DNA from: Bacillus sp. cl95
Lineage (GTDB): Bacteria; Bacillota; Bacilli; Bacillales; Cytobacillaceae
DNA length: 64,000 nucleotides
Reading direction: 5' to 3'
NCBI RefSeq assembly: GCF_900115925.1
Contig: NZ_FOYF01000001.1
Coordinates: 991,680 to 1,055,679, forward strand
The notes under the pieces were generated by a model that was not told the DNA's origin, did not search any database, and saw nothing but the letters and a program-made list of their open reading frames with translations. Of the stretch, positions 46,187-54,991 are shown in pieces. A program made the translations under genes and the position numbers. Each line of letters begins with the position of its first letter. Within the stretch, counting starts at the first letter, position 1.

Positions 46187-46909
46187 TTATTTCGCACTGA
46201 TTTTTTCAAGCGGTTGTGCATTTCCATAAACAGGATTTGGCAGATCTAATGGCTTCGCCCATTTAACTGCATTTGTGATCACCTGTTGAATTTGTTTGTT
46301 GTAATAAGTAGGATAAGTTTCATGTCCTGGGCGGAAGTAAAAAACCTTTCCTTTTCCGCGACGATAAGTACAGGCACTTCTGAAAACCTCTCCGCCCTCA
46401 AACCAACTAACCATCAGCAATTCTTCAGGAGCAGGAATATCAAAATGCTCCCCGTACATTTCTTCGCTCTCAAGCTCTATATATTCCCCCAGTCCTTCAG
46501 CAATAGGGTGGCTCGGGTCAAGGATCCATAAACGTTCCCTTTCTCCAGCTTCCCTCCACTTCAAATCACAGGATGTCCCCATGAGGGTTTTGAAAATTTT
46601 AGAAAAATGACCTGAATGAAGGACAATTAGTCCCATTCCATCGAGTACTCTCTGCTTCACCTTTTCAACAATCTCATCTTTAACTTCATTGTGAGCAATA
46701 TGACCCCACCATATCAGAACCTCTGTTTGATTTAGGACTTCATCGGTTAGACCATGCTCAGGCTCGTCCAAGGTAGCTGTTCCCACATTGAATTGCGCTT
46801 CTCCCAAAAATGCTGCAATCGTGCCATGTATACCCTCGGGATAAACTGCGCTCACCTTTGGATTTTTCTGTTCATGACGATTCTCATTCCAAACTGTTAC
46901 ATTAACCAT
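46187..46909 (-). CDS. ThuA-like trehalose/disaccharide utilisation protein
   Basis: 240 residues from ATG 46909 (GGAGGTC upstream). ThuA (PF06283, glutamine amidotransferase-like fold): [14 protein letters not shown] at the start, [42 protein letters not shown], and [16 protein letters not shown]. ThuA works with ThuB in the 3-keto pathway for trehalose, sucrose or maltitol in Rhizobium/Agrobacterium. In this cluster it precedes two Gfo/Idh/MocA enzymes and an isomerase. Confidence 0.88.
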   Translation of the reverse strand: MVNVTVWNENRHEQKNPKVSAVYPEGIHGTIAAFLGEAQFNVGTATLDEPEHGLTDEVLNQTEVLIWWGHIAHNEVKDEIVEKVKQRVLDGMGLIVLHSGHFSKIFKTLMGTSCDLKWREAGERERLWILDPSHPIAEGLGEYIELESEEMYGEHFDIPAPEELLMVSWFEGGEVFRSACTYRRGKGKVFYFRPGHETYPTYYNKQIQQVITNAVKWAKPLDLPNPVYGNAQPLEKISAK

Positions 46910-46925
46910 GTTAAGACCTCCAGTT

Positions 46926-47696
46926 CTATAATTTAGAAGAGTATTTATTCCTATATTCATTTGGTGTTAATCCAACGAGTTTCTTAAACACTTTGCTAAA
47001 ATATTTTTCATTTTGATAACCAACCAAATAGGCAACTTCATAGATTTTCATTTGCGGATTTCCCATTAGTTCTCTTGCTTTTTCCATACGGATTTTCGTT
47101 AAATAATCGGTTAATGTTTCTCGAAATTCCTGCTTGAATTTCCTTGAAATGTACTCTCTGCTTAAGAAAAAACGATCAGCAATCTCTTGGAGATTAATAT
47201 CCTGCTGAAAATTCGTCCTCAGGTATTCTTCTATTTTTTGCATAACACTTTTCTCTTTCTCAAGTTGAAAATTCACCTCTGTCTTAACGTCTGGCACCAT
47301 CTTCGACTTGTTTAAAGAATGCTGCTCGTTCCATTCCTTTATTGCTCTTTCTAATGTTTCGTTGAGAATTTCTGGGTCAATTGGTTTTAAGATATAATCA
47401 AAGCTTTTATAATAGATTGCATTTCTCATATATTCATAATCATCGTATCCACTCACCACAATCGTTTTACTCATAAGATTGGAGGCGTGAATCCACTTCA
47501 AGAGACTGATTCCATCTCTTTTAGGCATTCTCATATCTGTAAAAATGATTTCAGGACGGTGTTTGGAAATTAGCTCTATCGCTCCATTTCCGTCTTCTGC
47601 CTCGAAAATCTTCTGAATACCATTCTTTTCCCAATCTGCCAAAAGAAGTAATCCTTCACGGACGTGTTTCTCATCGTCTATAATGATTGCTTTCAT
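46926..47696 (-). CDS. YesN-type response regulator with AraC output domain
   Basis: 256 residues from ATG 47696. Receiver domain ([13 protein letters not shown], phospho-accepting Asp in [14 protein letters not shown], conserved Lys in FDYILKPID), then a C-terminal AraC/XylS double helix-turn-helix ([56 protein letters not shown]). Partner of the kinase whose gene overlaps its start by 26 bases. It probably activates the flanking sugar transport genes. Confidence 0.92.
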   Translation of the reverse strand: MKAIIIDDEKHVREGLLLLADWEKNGIQKIFEAEDGNGAIELISKHRPEIIFTDMRMPKRDGISLLKWIHASNLMSKTIVVSGYDDYEYMRNAIYYKSFDYILKPIDPEILNETLERAIKEWNEQHSLNKSKMVPDVKTEVNFQLEKEKSVMQKIEEYLRTNFQQDINLQEIADRFFLSREYISRKFKQEFRETLTDYLTKIRMEKARELMGNPQMKIYEVAYLVGYQNEKYFSKVFKKLVGLTPNEYRNKYSSKL

Positions 47697-49488
47697 GCCT
47701 CTCACCTTCCAAATCTATCGGCAGTCTAATCGTTACTAAAAGACCACCTTCATTTTGATTTTCGAGCTGTAATGTGGCTTGTTCATTATAGTAAAGCTTC
47801 AAACGGACATATATATTCTTCAATCCAATATTGGTTTCTTCTAGCCCTATGCGATTGTTTTCTTCCTTCCAATGTTGATAAATTTCTTCCAGGCGGCTTT
47901 CAGATACCCCTCCACCATTATCTTGAACTTGTATGATTAAGGCTGACTCAGCCTTTTTACAAACTAACGAAATTTTTCCTACTCCATTACGCATTTCAAA
48001 TCCATGCTTGAAGTAGTTTTCGATAATCGGTTGCAAAATCATTTTTGGAACGAGTATCTGCAATGCCTCATCTTCTACATCTATAGAAAACTCTAATTGC
48101 TCACCAAACCGTTCTTTTTGTAAAAGAAAAAAAGCCTCGGTATAGTTTATTTCCTTGAATAAAGGCACCATATCCTCATCCATGTTCATCCCATATCTCA
48201 TTATTTTAGAAAGGTGAGTAACAAGCGAGTAAATTTGCGGCACTTTGTTTTTTAATGCAACCGTTCCAATCGATTGCAATGCGTTATATAAAAAGTGAGG
48301 ATTAAGCTGTGATTGAAGAACTTTTAATTGATTTGTTTTGTTTTCCAATTCAAGTTTGTATTCTCTGTTTATCAAATCATTTATCTTTTCAATCATCTGT
48401 TTAAAGCGAAAACTTAATCTTCCAATTTCATCGTCTCTTAATGATTCGAAATGGACTTTCATATTACCTGCTTCAACTTGTTGAATGTTGTGCAGTAGGA
48501 TTCGAATTGGCGATGTTATCTTAAAGGATACGAATAATGTGGCTAGTATGACGAGACTTAAACCAACCATCCCAAATATAATGTTAATTTTCGTTACGTC
48601 AAAAACACTTTCATACAGAGTGGAATAAGGTATGGCCTTCACCAAAAACCATCCACCCTTAGCTTTCGGGAGTTGATCATAAATCATTAGTCCGTTGAAT
48701 GAACTTTCTTTCCATTCTAGCGTCCCTTTATTCTTTTTAGAAAGAATTAACCTGTCGATCCATTTTTCCTTCTTTTTATTGGCAGATATATTAGCATCCG
48801 AACTGTATATCATCTCTCCTTCTGGGGTTAGAATGTAGAATTCCTCTGTATCCTGGTTATACAGATTTTCACTTAGTTTAATAATTTTATCAGGTCTCAC
48901 TTCTAAAGAAATGTAGGCGAGCACTTCATTTGCAGGTACATTCGTTAATGAACGGTGTATAGAAATGACATTCAACGCTCTCTTTTTTGTTGCATCTTGC
49001 CGAGTATGTATTGGTTCAATATACATATTGAATGGACTTTTTCTTGCCTTCTCATAGGATTCTTTATTAGAATCCATCAAATTTTTCACAAAAACTACCG
49101 TCGATTGTTTGGAAGCGGAAAGTCCCCAGTAGTCCTCTGCAATGGATATATGAACCCTTTCAATATTATCTTCAGCATACAAAATCGTTTGCAGGACATT
49201 TTTGATAATTCCAAGCGTTTGGTAACTATCTTCTTTGTTGTCTGACCTTAGAAAGTTAACGATATCTGGATTTTTATATAATGATAGGGTTAGTCCATTT
49301 AATTCATTTAGATAGCTTTCCAGGTTAACTTTCCCCTGATAGAGGAGATTCCTATTTTCCTGTACAACTTGATTTTTTAAAGATTCTTTCGTATGAAAAT
49401 AGGTGATAATAATGGATGAACCGAATGGGACGATTGTTGTAACCATTAAGAGGATGATAAGTTTATTCCTTATGCTTGATCTAAACAT
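47671..49488 (-). CDS. YesM-type sensor histidine kinase
   Basis: 605 residues: TM1 (residues ~10-30), a large extracellular sensor of the dCache type, TM2 (~300-325), HAMP (ITSPIRILLHNIQQVEAGN), and a HisKA_7TM/His_kinase module with phospho-acceptor His in QSQLNPHFLYNALQSIG, N-box QPIIENYFKHGF and G-box DNGGGV / NIGLKNIYVRL. Cognate to the AraC-type regulator immediately downstream. Such pairs control carbohydrate ABC systems in Firmicutes. Confidence 0.92.
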   Translation of the reverse strand: MFRSSIRNKLIILLMVTTIVPFGSSIIITYFHTKESLKNQVVQENRNLLYQGKVNLESYLNELNGLTLSLYKNPDIVNFLRSDNKEDSYQTLGIIKNVLQTILYAEDNIERVHISIAEDYWGLSASKQSTVVFVKNLMDSNKESYEKARKSPFNMYIEPIHTRQDATKKRALNVISIHRSLTNVPANEVLAYISLEVRPDKIIKLSENLYNQDTEEFYILTPEGEMIYSSDANISANKKKEKWIDRLILSKKNKGTLEWKESSFNGLMIYDQLPKAKGGWFLVKAIPYSTLYESVFDVTKINIIFGMVGLSLVILATLFVSFKITSPIRILLHNIQQVEAGNMKVHFESLRDDEIGRLSFRFKQMIEKINDLINREYKLELENKTNQLKVLQSQLNPHFLYNALQSIGTVALKNKVPQIYSLVTHLSKIMRYGMNMDEDMVPLFKEINYTEAFFLLQKERFGEQLEFSIDVEDEALQILVPKMILQPIIENYFKHGFEMRNGVGKISLVCKKAESALIIQVQDNGGGVSESRLEEIYQHWKEENNRIGLEETNIGLKNIYVRLKLYYNEQATLQLENQNEGGLLVTIRLPIDLEGERHESNHYRR

Positions 49489-49642
49489 GTGGTGACTTCC
49501 CTCCTGCTATTCTACTTATAATCAAGTATATAGCTTCCCCTTCCATAGGTGAATGCCGGAAAGTTAAATACTAATAGAGTTCTAGGTAATGTAAGACTTC
49601 GGCATACGAAATTGATTATATTTTTTGTGTAATAATACAACA

Positions 49643-49672
49643 GAAAGCATGTCTCGTAGAAGACATGCTTTC
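49643..49672 (-). terminator. terminator after the sugar-binding protein gene
   Basis: GAAAGCATGTCT / AGACATGCTTTC perfect 12-bp stem. It separates the transport genes from the two-component genes, so these may have separate promoters. Confidence 0.8.
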
Positions 49673-49695
49673 CCTCATCATGGGTACAAATTCAT

Positions 49696-50979
49696 TTACT
49701 TCAGGTTTTCCCACGTTTTTTGAAAGCGTTTTAGAACGGTGTCATAATCAATTTTTCCAGCTGCATATTCTTGGATTGTTGCTGCAAACTCTTTGTTTGC
49801 TCCGTCCGGCCATCTGAACCAAGTCCAAGGAATTGTTTTTTCAGCTTTAGAGTATTCAAGAATTGATTGTCCCAAAGGCCCTAAACCAGTTGGCTCGATG
49901 TTATCGAATGCTGGAATAAATGCAAATTCTTCAGTAATGAAACGCTTACCTGTTTCGGATGAAACCATCCAATTCAAGAATTCCTTTGCTTCTTCAATAT
50001 GCTCAGAGTTCTTGTTAACTACCCAGTTGTTTGGAACACCGACTGGTAGACGGTCTGCTTTTTCATCATCCGTAATAGGGATTGGTAAAAACGCCATGTT
50101 GATGTTTGGATTGATTTCCTTAATCATGTTCTCCGTCCAGTTACCTTGTTGGAGCATAGCTGTTTTACCAGATGCAAATAGTGTAACTTGAGTATTATAA
50201 TCCGTTGTTAATGGGTTATCATTTGCGTACTTGATTTCTGTGTCTAACACTTCCTTGAAATTCTTAAATTGCTCATTTCCAGTAATCTTTTGTGATCCGT
50301 CATATAATCCTTCGATATATTTAATAGGATCTTCCTGCTGTGCAAATCCAATATTCAATAAATGCTGACCAATTACCCACCATTCGCCATAGCCAGCAGA
50401 GAATGGTGTAATACCTTTCGCTTTAAGCTTTTTTGCCGCATCTTTTAGTTCTGTAATTGTTGCTGGTGGTTCCGTAATTCCAGCTTCCTTAAATAGATCT
50501 TTGTTGTAAATAAAACCATATCCTTCGAGATTGACTGGCATACCATAAAGCTTTCCATCCGTGTCTGTCATTGGAACTTTCCCAATTGGAAGTACGTGCT
50601 CAGCCCAAGGTTCTTGAGAGAGGTCAGCCAAATGCTCTTTCCAAAGCTCTAACTCTTTAAAACCACCGTTGTTGAAAATATCAGGTTTTTCCCCTGAAGC
50701 AAATTTGGCTTTTAAAGCTGCGCCATAGTCTGCTCCACCACCAACCGTTTCAAGCTTTACCTTGATATTTGGATGCTCTGCTTCAAATTCCTTAATCATT
50801 GCTTGAAGCTGTTCTGCGATTTCAACCTTAAATTGGAAAAGGTTTAGGGTTACAACCTCATCCTTTGATTTTGACCCTTCCTTTGGTTTATCATTGCTAG
50901 AAGTATTCTTTGAAGAACAGCCAGCAATGATGCCTACAAACAAAATCATAGATAAACAAAGAAGTAAAAAGCGTTTCAT
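49696..50979 (-). CDS. carbohydrate ABC transporter substrate-binding lipoprotein
   Basis: 427 residues. Lipoprotein signal MKRFLLLCLSMILFVGIIAGC (Cys 21), a Ser/Lys-rich linker, and the family-1 solute-binding fold (LNLFQFKVEIAEQLQAMIKEFE, GYGFIYNKDLFKEAGI, FASGKTAMLQQGNW, VPNNWVVNKNSEHIEEAKEFLNWM). Ligand probably a di- or oligosaccharide. AAAGGGAGGTC before the start. Third gene of the transporter operon. Confidence 0.92.
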   Translation of the reverse strand: MKRFLLLCLSMILFVGIIAGCSSKNTSSNDKPKEGSKSKDEVVTLNLFQFKVEIAEQLQAMIKEFEAEHPNIKVKLETVGGGADYGAALKAKFASGEKPDIFNNGGFKELELWKEHLADLSQEPWAEHVLPIGKVPMTDTDGKLYGMPVNLEGYGFIYNKDLFKEAGITEPPATITELKDAAKKLKAKGITPFSAGYGEWWVIGQHLLNIGFAQQEDPIKYIEGLYDGSQKITGNEQFKNFKEVLDTEIKYANDNPLTTDYNTQVTLFASGKTAMLQQGNWTENMIKEINPNINMAFLPIPITDDEKADRLPVGVPNNWVVNKNSEHIEEAKEFLNWMVSSETGKRFITEEFAFIPAFDNIEPTGLGPLGQSILEYSKAEKTIPWTWFRWPDGANKEFAATIQEYAAGKIDYDTVLKRFQKTWENLK

Positions 50980-51058
50980 AGCAGTATTGACCTCCCTTTT
51001 TATTTTTTTATATAAATTTTCGCAGTTATCTATGGAGATAGCTACAAAAACTTAATAA

Positions 51059-51886
51059 CTATTTGATCGAACCCGAAGCAATACCTTTGATAATGTGCTT
51101 TTGCAAGAATAGAAAGAAAATAATGACTGGCGTTATTCCTAGCACGAGAGCAGCTAGCCCCATATCCCACTGTTTTGTGTACTGTGCAAAAAAGGAACTT
51201 GTCGCTAAAGGAATGGTTCGCAATTCTGCATCTTGTAAGACGAGCAATGGCAGTAAGAAATCATTCCAGATCCATAACGTGTTAAGGATGACAACAGTCA
51301 CTGTAATCGGTTTTAATAGTGGAAAAACAATCCTCCAAAACACTCCAAATTGGCTACAGCCATCAATTCTGGCAGATTCTTCAATCTCAATTGGTACTGT
51401 TTTAACAAAGCCATGATAAAGGAACAAAGAGAGCGGGATTCCAAATCCAAAATACATAATAACCAGTCCAGTTATACTATTAGTAAGACCAACTGTTCCT
51501 CCCAGCTTCATAAGAGGAATCATGACAGTCTGGAAAGGAATTACCATCGCTGATACAAAGAATACAAAAAGTATTTTACTGAATTTCCCTGGAGTTCTTA
51601 CCATCTTCCACGCCGCCATAGAACTAATCAAAACAAGTCCGATATTACTTATCACCGTTATAACCAATGAATTCCAAAACGCTCTAGGAAAATTGATGAT
51701 CTCCCAAACTTTAACGAAATTACTGAATAAAAACTCCTTTGGCCAAGAAGCTGCGTCGATGAGGATGTCAGCGAAACCTTTTACGGAATTGACAATAACA
51801 AAGTAAAAGGGAATAAGAAAAATGATTGCCAAGACAATACCAACTATTTCTAGTAAAAATGTTAGTTTTGTATATTTCTGATCCAC
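51059..51886 (-). CDS. carbohydrate ABC transporter permease, MalG type
   Basis: 275 residues, six membrane segments, and the EAA motif EIEESARIDGCSQFGVFWRIVFPLL typical of MalG/YesQ. GTG at 51886 overlaps the preceding stop codon as TAGTG, indicating translational coupling with the MalF-type permease. Confidence 0.92.
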   Translation of the reverse strand: MDQKYTKLTFLLEIVGIVLAIIFLIPFYFVIVNSVKGFADILIDAASWPKEFLFSNFVKVWEIINFPRAFWNSLVITVISNIGLVLISSMAAWKMVRTPGKFSKILFVFFVSAMVIPFQTVMIPLMKLGGTVGLTNSITGLVIMYFGFGIPLSLFLYHGFVKTVPIEIEESARIDGCSQFGVFWRIVFPLLKPITVTVVILNTLWIWNDFLLPLLVLQDAELRTIPLATSSFFAQYTKQWDMGLAALVLGITPVIIFFLFLQKHIIKGIASGSIK

Positions 51887-52827
51887 TATGCCTCAACCTC
51901 CCTCTTCTTCGTAACAATAACTTGAACGGTTGTGAAGACCGCAACCACTAAGAAGAATAGGATGGATTTTGCAGTACCTAAACCATAACGATTGTTTTGG
52001 AAGGCTTCCTGATAAATATTGATTGCAACCGATTGTGTAGAATTGAATGGTCCTCCACCGGTTAAAGAAAGGTTGATATCAAAAATTTTGAATGCCATCG
52101 AAATAGTTAAGAAGAAACAAATTGTAAAAGCTGGCAATATAAGAGGGATGATAATCTTCGTTAGTAACTTCCAATTAGATGCCCCATCAATTCTAGCAGC
52201 TTCTAAAAGAGAGTTATCAACGCCTTGTAATGCCGCTATATAGATTACCATCATATATCCGCTGATTTGCCAAACAAATACGATAACTATGCCCCAAAAA
52301 GCAGTCGTCTCATCACCCAGCCAAGGAAGTTTAAATACTTCAAGATTTGTAAGGTTTCCGATTGAGGCAAACCCTTTTACGAAAATGAATTGCCAGATAA
52401 AACCGAGCAATAGTCCTCCAATGACATTTGGAATAAAAAATATGGTCCGCAAGATGTTTCTTGTTTTTAAAGCTGCATTCAAAAGGAGCGCAAAACCAAA
52501 ACCTAATAAATTACTGATAATGACAGAAGCAGCCATAAATTTTGTGGTAAATAAAAATGAATTGAAGAAATTAGGATCATTTTTAAAAATCTTAATATAA
52601 TTCTCCAATCCAACCCATTCAGCTACCGAGCTAACGCCATTCCATGATGTAAAAGAATAATAAATCCCCATCATAAAAGGGATAATTTGAATAGATAGAA
52701 AAAATAATATTGCCGGTCCAACAAAAGCCGCATAAACTAAAATGTTTTTCTTTTTCAATATGCTATTCGATTTTGTTTTAATGTTTGGGTTGGTTGTTAT
52801 TTCCTTGGTTTGAATCTTGGAAATCAT
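51886..52827 (-). CDS. carbohydrate ABC transporter permease, MalF type
   Basis: 313 residues, six membrane segments after a charged N-terminal tail, and EAA motif LLEAARIDGASNWKLLTKIIIPLI. Works with the MalG-type partner encoded immediately downstream. GGGAGGTGG before ATG 52827. First gene of the operon; a cre site lies 30 bases upstream of its start. Confidence 0.92.
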   Translation of the reverse strand: MISKIQTKEITTNPNIKTKSNSILKKKNILVYAAFVGPAILFFLSIQIIPFMMGIYYSFTSWNGVSSVAEWVGLENYIKIFKNDPNFFNSFLFTTKFMAASVIISNLLGFGFALLLNAALKTRNILRTIFFIPNVIGGLLLGFIWQFIFVKGFASIGNLTNLEVFKLPWLGDETTAFWGIVIVFVWQISGYMMVIYIAALQGVDNSLLEAARIDGASNWKLLTKIIIPLILPAFTICFFLTISMAFKIFDINLSLTGGGPFNSTQSVAINIYQEAFQNNRYGLGTAKSILFFLVVAVFTTVQVIVTKKREVEA

Positions 52828-52856
52828 TCTTACTCCACCTCCCTGATTTTTATAAA

Positions 52857-52870
52857 TGTAACCGCTTTCT
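52857..52870. promoter_or_regulatory. catabolite-responsive element (cre)
   Basis: TGTAACCGCTTTCT matches the CcpA consensus TGWAANCGNTNWCA at 13 of 14 positions in either direction. It lies just downstream of a minus-strand TATAAT (-10), where CcpA would block transcription of the sugar transporter operon. Confidence 0.75.
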
Positions 52871-53096
52871 AAATTATAATTGATGAACGAGAGGTGCAGG
52901 GGAACTAAATTGACTTAATTGGTAGACAATTTTGACTTCTTTTTTTAAAAAAATAAGTCTATAATATGATGGGATAGCTGAAGAAAATTCTCCTCTAAGT
53001 CCTTCTTGCTGTTCCACCATCCTTTACTATCATTCTTGCACTCTTTAAAGTTACTTATCGTCAGCCTATACAATTTTTGCTATATGAAGTTGAATC

Positions 53097-53129
53097 AATA
53101 AAAAAAAGACCCCACAATTTGTGAGATCT
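53097..53129 (-). terminator. terminator at the left island border
   Basis: Minus-strand AGATCTCACAA / TTGTGGGGTCT (with G-U pairs) followed by T8. Probably the original terminator of the tRNA-Leu operon before integration. Confidence 0.75.
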
Positions 53130-53160
53130 CTTGATTTTAAAGGCTTTTGAGCCTTATTTG

Positions 53161-53213
53161 ATACCGGTGATCGGGGTCGAACAGATACTCCTCACGGAAC
53201 ACGATTTTGAGTC
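53161..53213. repeat. att site, left copy (3' part of tRNA-Leu)
   Basis: 53 bases identical to 62953-63005 except at 53183 (a, where tRNA-Leu has c at 62975). It runs from the acceptor end of tRNA-Leu(CAA) to the anticodon loop, after which the two sequences diverge. The remainder of the tRNA is absent, so this is not a functional tRNA gene. Confidence 0.92.
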
Positions 53214-53308
53214 CGGTCGATAACTAAAATGCTTATAAAACCGATAATCCCAACAGTATAAGGAATTACTGAGAAATTTAAATAACACGACTACTGATAA
53301 TTATGCCT

Positions 53309-53731
53309 TTACTCTTTAAAATCGTCAATTCGATAATTAATTTTTTTATTAAATTTTACTTGTCCTAATGAATGGTATCTTTTTATTAATTTAGCTTCAA
53401 CTTTTCTTGCTTCATTCAAATCCTCAAATTCCCCTACGATCTTATATACAATTTTTCCTTGTTCCATTAGTTGCCGATGTTCCGTGTTCCTTCTATTTGT
53501 ATATCTTCTACACCTATACCAAACACCACTACCTACATATACTAGTTCCCCGTTATACCAGTGTTCATAAACAATAAATTTATCGACTTTTCTAAGTTCA
53601 GTTGGATTGATGTTATGTTTTTTAATTAATTGTATAACCTTTTGAAAAGTGAGCCCATATATTTTTGCTATATCCTCATTAGTCATTTTATTACTCAAAT
53701 GTTCAATAAGTTGCTCCATTGTTGGAAACAT
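53309..53731 (-). CDS. HTH plus GIY-YIG-like nuclease protein
   Basis: 140 residues: an N-terminal helix-turn-helix (MTNEDIAKIYGLTFQKVIQLIKKHNI) joined to a small GIY-YIG-like domain, with FIVYEHWYNGELVYVGSG as the first block, basic residues WYRCRRYTNRRNTEHRQL, and a later Glu in ARKVEAKLIKRY that could bind metal. Such proteins occur in phages and mobile elements. The weak GIY-YIG match makes nuclease activity inferred. First cargo gene inside the left att site, reading towards it. Confidence 0.6.
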   Translation of the reverse strand: MFPTMEQLIEHLSNKMTNEDIAKIYGLTFQKVIQLIKKHNINPTELRKVDKFIVYEHWYNGELVYVGSGVWYRCRRYTNRRNTEHRQLMEQGKIVYKIVGEFEDLNEARKVEAKLIKRYHSLGQVKFNKKINYRIDDFKE

Positions 53732-53824
53732 AAAATCACCTCGAACTTCTTATATCGAGTGAATTTAAAGTGTAAAGCAAGAATGGTAAAATACTATTAG
53801 AAAAGTTGATGGGGGGATGTCGAA

Positions 53825-54127
53825 ATGAAGACAGCAGAAGAAATTTTAAATTTACAACAAGAAATTTCAAATCTTAAAAAGGACATTGAATTTCTATCTA
53901 AAAAAGTTGGAATACATGATATGTATTTAAATCGTCTCAATAAAGAAAGAGAAGAGGAGGAAGAGGCGTTTCACACGCAAAAGTATTCTGCAGAAGAAAT
54001 GATGGAGATTGTTATGAACCTTAACAAATGGGAGTCTAATGAAGAACGTCAAAATTTTTTAACAGAAATGTTTTACGAATTTTACAATAATGAGAATATC
54101 CCGAGGGTTGAAGAAGACTGGGAATAA
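53825..54127 (+). CDS. hypothetical coiled-coil protein
   Basis: 100 residues, acidic: a heptad-like N-terminal coiled coil (ILNLQQEISNLKKDIEFLSKKVG), a Glu-rich linker (REEEEEAF), and a helical C-terminal part. GGGGGGATGTCGAA before ATG 53825. Not recognised. Divergent from the GIY-YIG-like gene. Confidence 0.65.
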   Translation: MKTAEEILNLQQEISNLKKDIEFLSKKVGIHDMYLNRLNKEREEEEEAFHTQKYSAEEMMEIVMNLNKWESNEERQNFLTEMFYEFYNNENIPRVEEDWE

Positions 54128-54323
54128 TAATAAAAAAACACCTTGTTTATAATATTAACGGGTTCGTTTTGAGGTACATTATAATAAAATGACAAACTAA
54201 TTGGTATGGGGATTGACCTGTGCCAATTTCTTTTTGTATCAGGATAGTAAAAAATATATACTCATAAAATTACAAAATGTTACAATTAAAAGGAAAGCTT
54301 TTTTATAAATCGATTTATATTTT

Positions 54324-54674
54324 TTGGAGGGAAAATTTATGTATAATGGCTATGAAAATGAAGACGATTATGTCCGTTCATTGAAAAAAAATGATACTTA
54401 TCGTTTTTCATATAATTATGAGATTGTTGTAAACCGGTTTGGAGATGGTGATGATGATGTTGAGCTTGCAAATGCGACCGTAGATATTACTGTGTCTTGG
54501 GATGATTCATCAGTTCCTGGATATATAATATCTTGGAATGTGAATGCACCAACTTCTCTTCCGAACGAGTGGACAAATAGCGAAGAAGAAATTGTTAAGG
54601 AAGTTATCGTTATGTACCTTTATAGTGACTTAGAAGCAAATGGAATTTCATCTGAGACTTTTAAGTTTGTATAA
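54324..54674 (+). CDS. hypothetical protein, immunity- or accessory-like size
   Basis: The frame is open from 54324, but ATG 54339 with GGAGGGAAAATTT before it is the likely start, giving 111 residues. Beta-rich, acidic, with YNYEIVVNRFGDGDDDVELANATVDITVSWDDSS; no signal peptide. Not recognised. Confidence 0.6.
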   Translation: MEGKFMYNGYENEDDYVRSLKKNDTYRFSYNYEIVVNRFGDGDDDVELANATVDITVSWDDSSVPGYIISWNVNAPTSLPNEWTNSEEEIVKEVIVMYLYSDLEANGISSETFKFV

Positions 54675-54817
54675 TATCACTATGCTATCGCTGCTAGGAA
54701 GGATAACAAGGTATATTGGAGGAAAAAGAGTTTTAATAGATGTACTTAAAGTAACGGGAGCTTTAGCACCATAAGACGCTTTATATTTCCAGGACTAAAA
54801 AAACTCCATAAATTAAA

Positions 54818-54855
54818 AATGGCGTGTCAAAACTGTTGTCAGTTTACACGCCATT
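54818..54855 (+). terminator. terminator after 54324-54674 gene
   Basis: AATGGCGTGT / ACACGCCATT stem. Confidence 0.75.
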
Positions 54856-54906
54856 CTTATTACCAATTACGAGATTTGCACCCGGTTCATTTCCGTTACA
54901 TAAATA

Positions 54907-54935
54907 ACAAAAAGTCCGCCAAATAGGCAGACTTT
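54907..54935 (-). terminator. terminator after the HNH-DUF2971 gene
   Basis: AAAGTCCGCC / GGCAGACTTT stem with T5 on the minus strand. Confidence 0.75.
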
Positions 54936-54991
54936 TATAGAAGGAGATGAGTGAGAACTCTTAATAGCTCTTATATACGTATCACTATTTG

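Larger units (their letters stand above)
52828..53308. other. 480-base gap: cre, terminator and left island junction
   Basis: Contains the cre site (52857-52870), a terminator (53097-53129) and the left att repeat (53161-53213). Nothing gene-like in the remainder. Confidence 0.7.
54675..54991. other. 317-base gap with two terminators
   Basis: Nothing gene-like; it holds the hairpins at 54818-54855 and 54907-54935. AAAGTAACGGGAGCTTTAG near 54748 resembles the reverse of the AACTAAAGCCCCGTTA segments at 32727 and 29326. Confidence 0.5.

Noticed and set aside
53161..53213. Second tRNA-Leu gene
   Set aside because: Only the 3' half is present; sequence diverges at the anticodon loop, so it is an att remnant.
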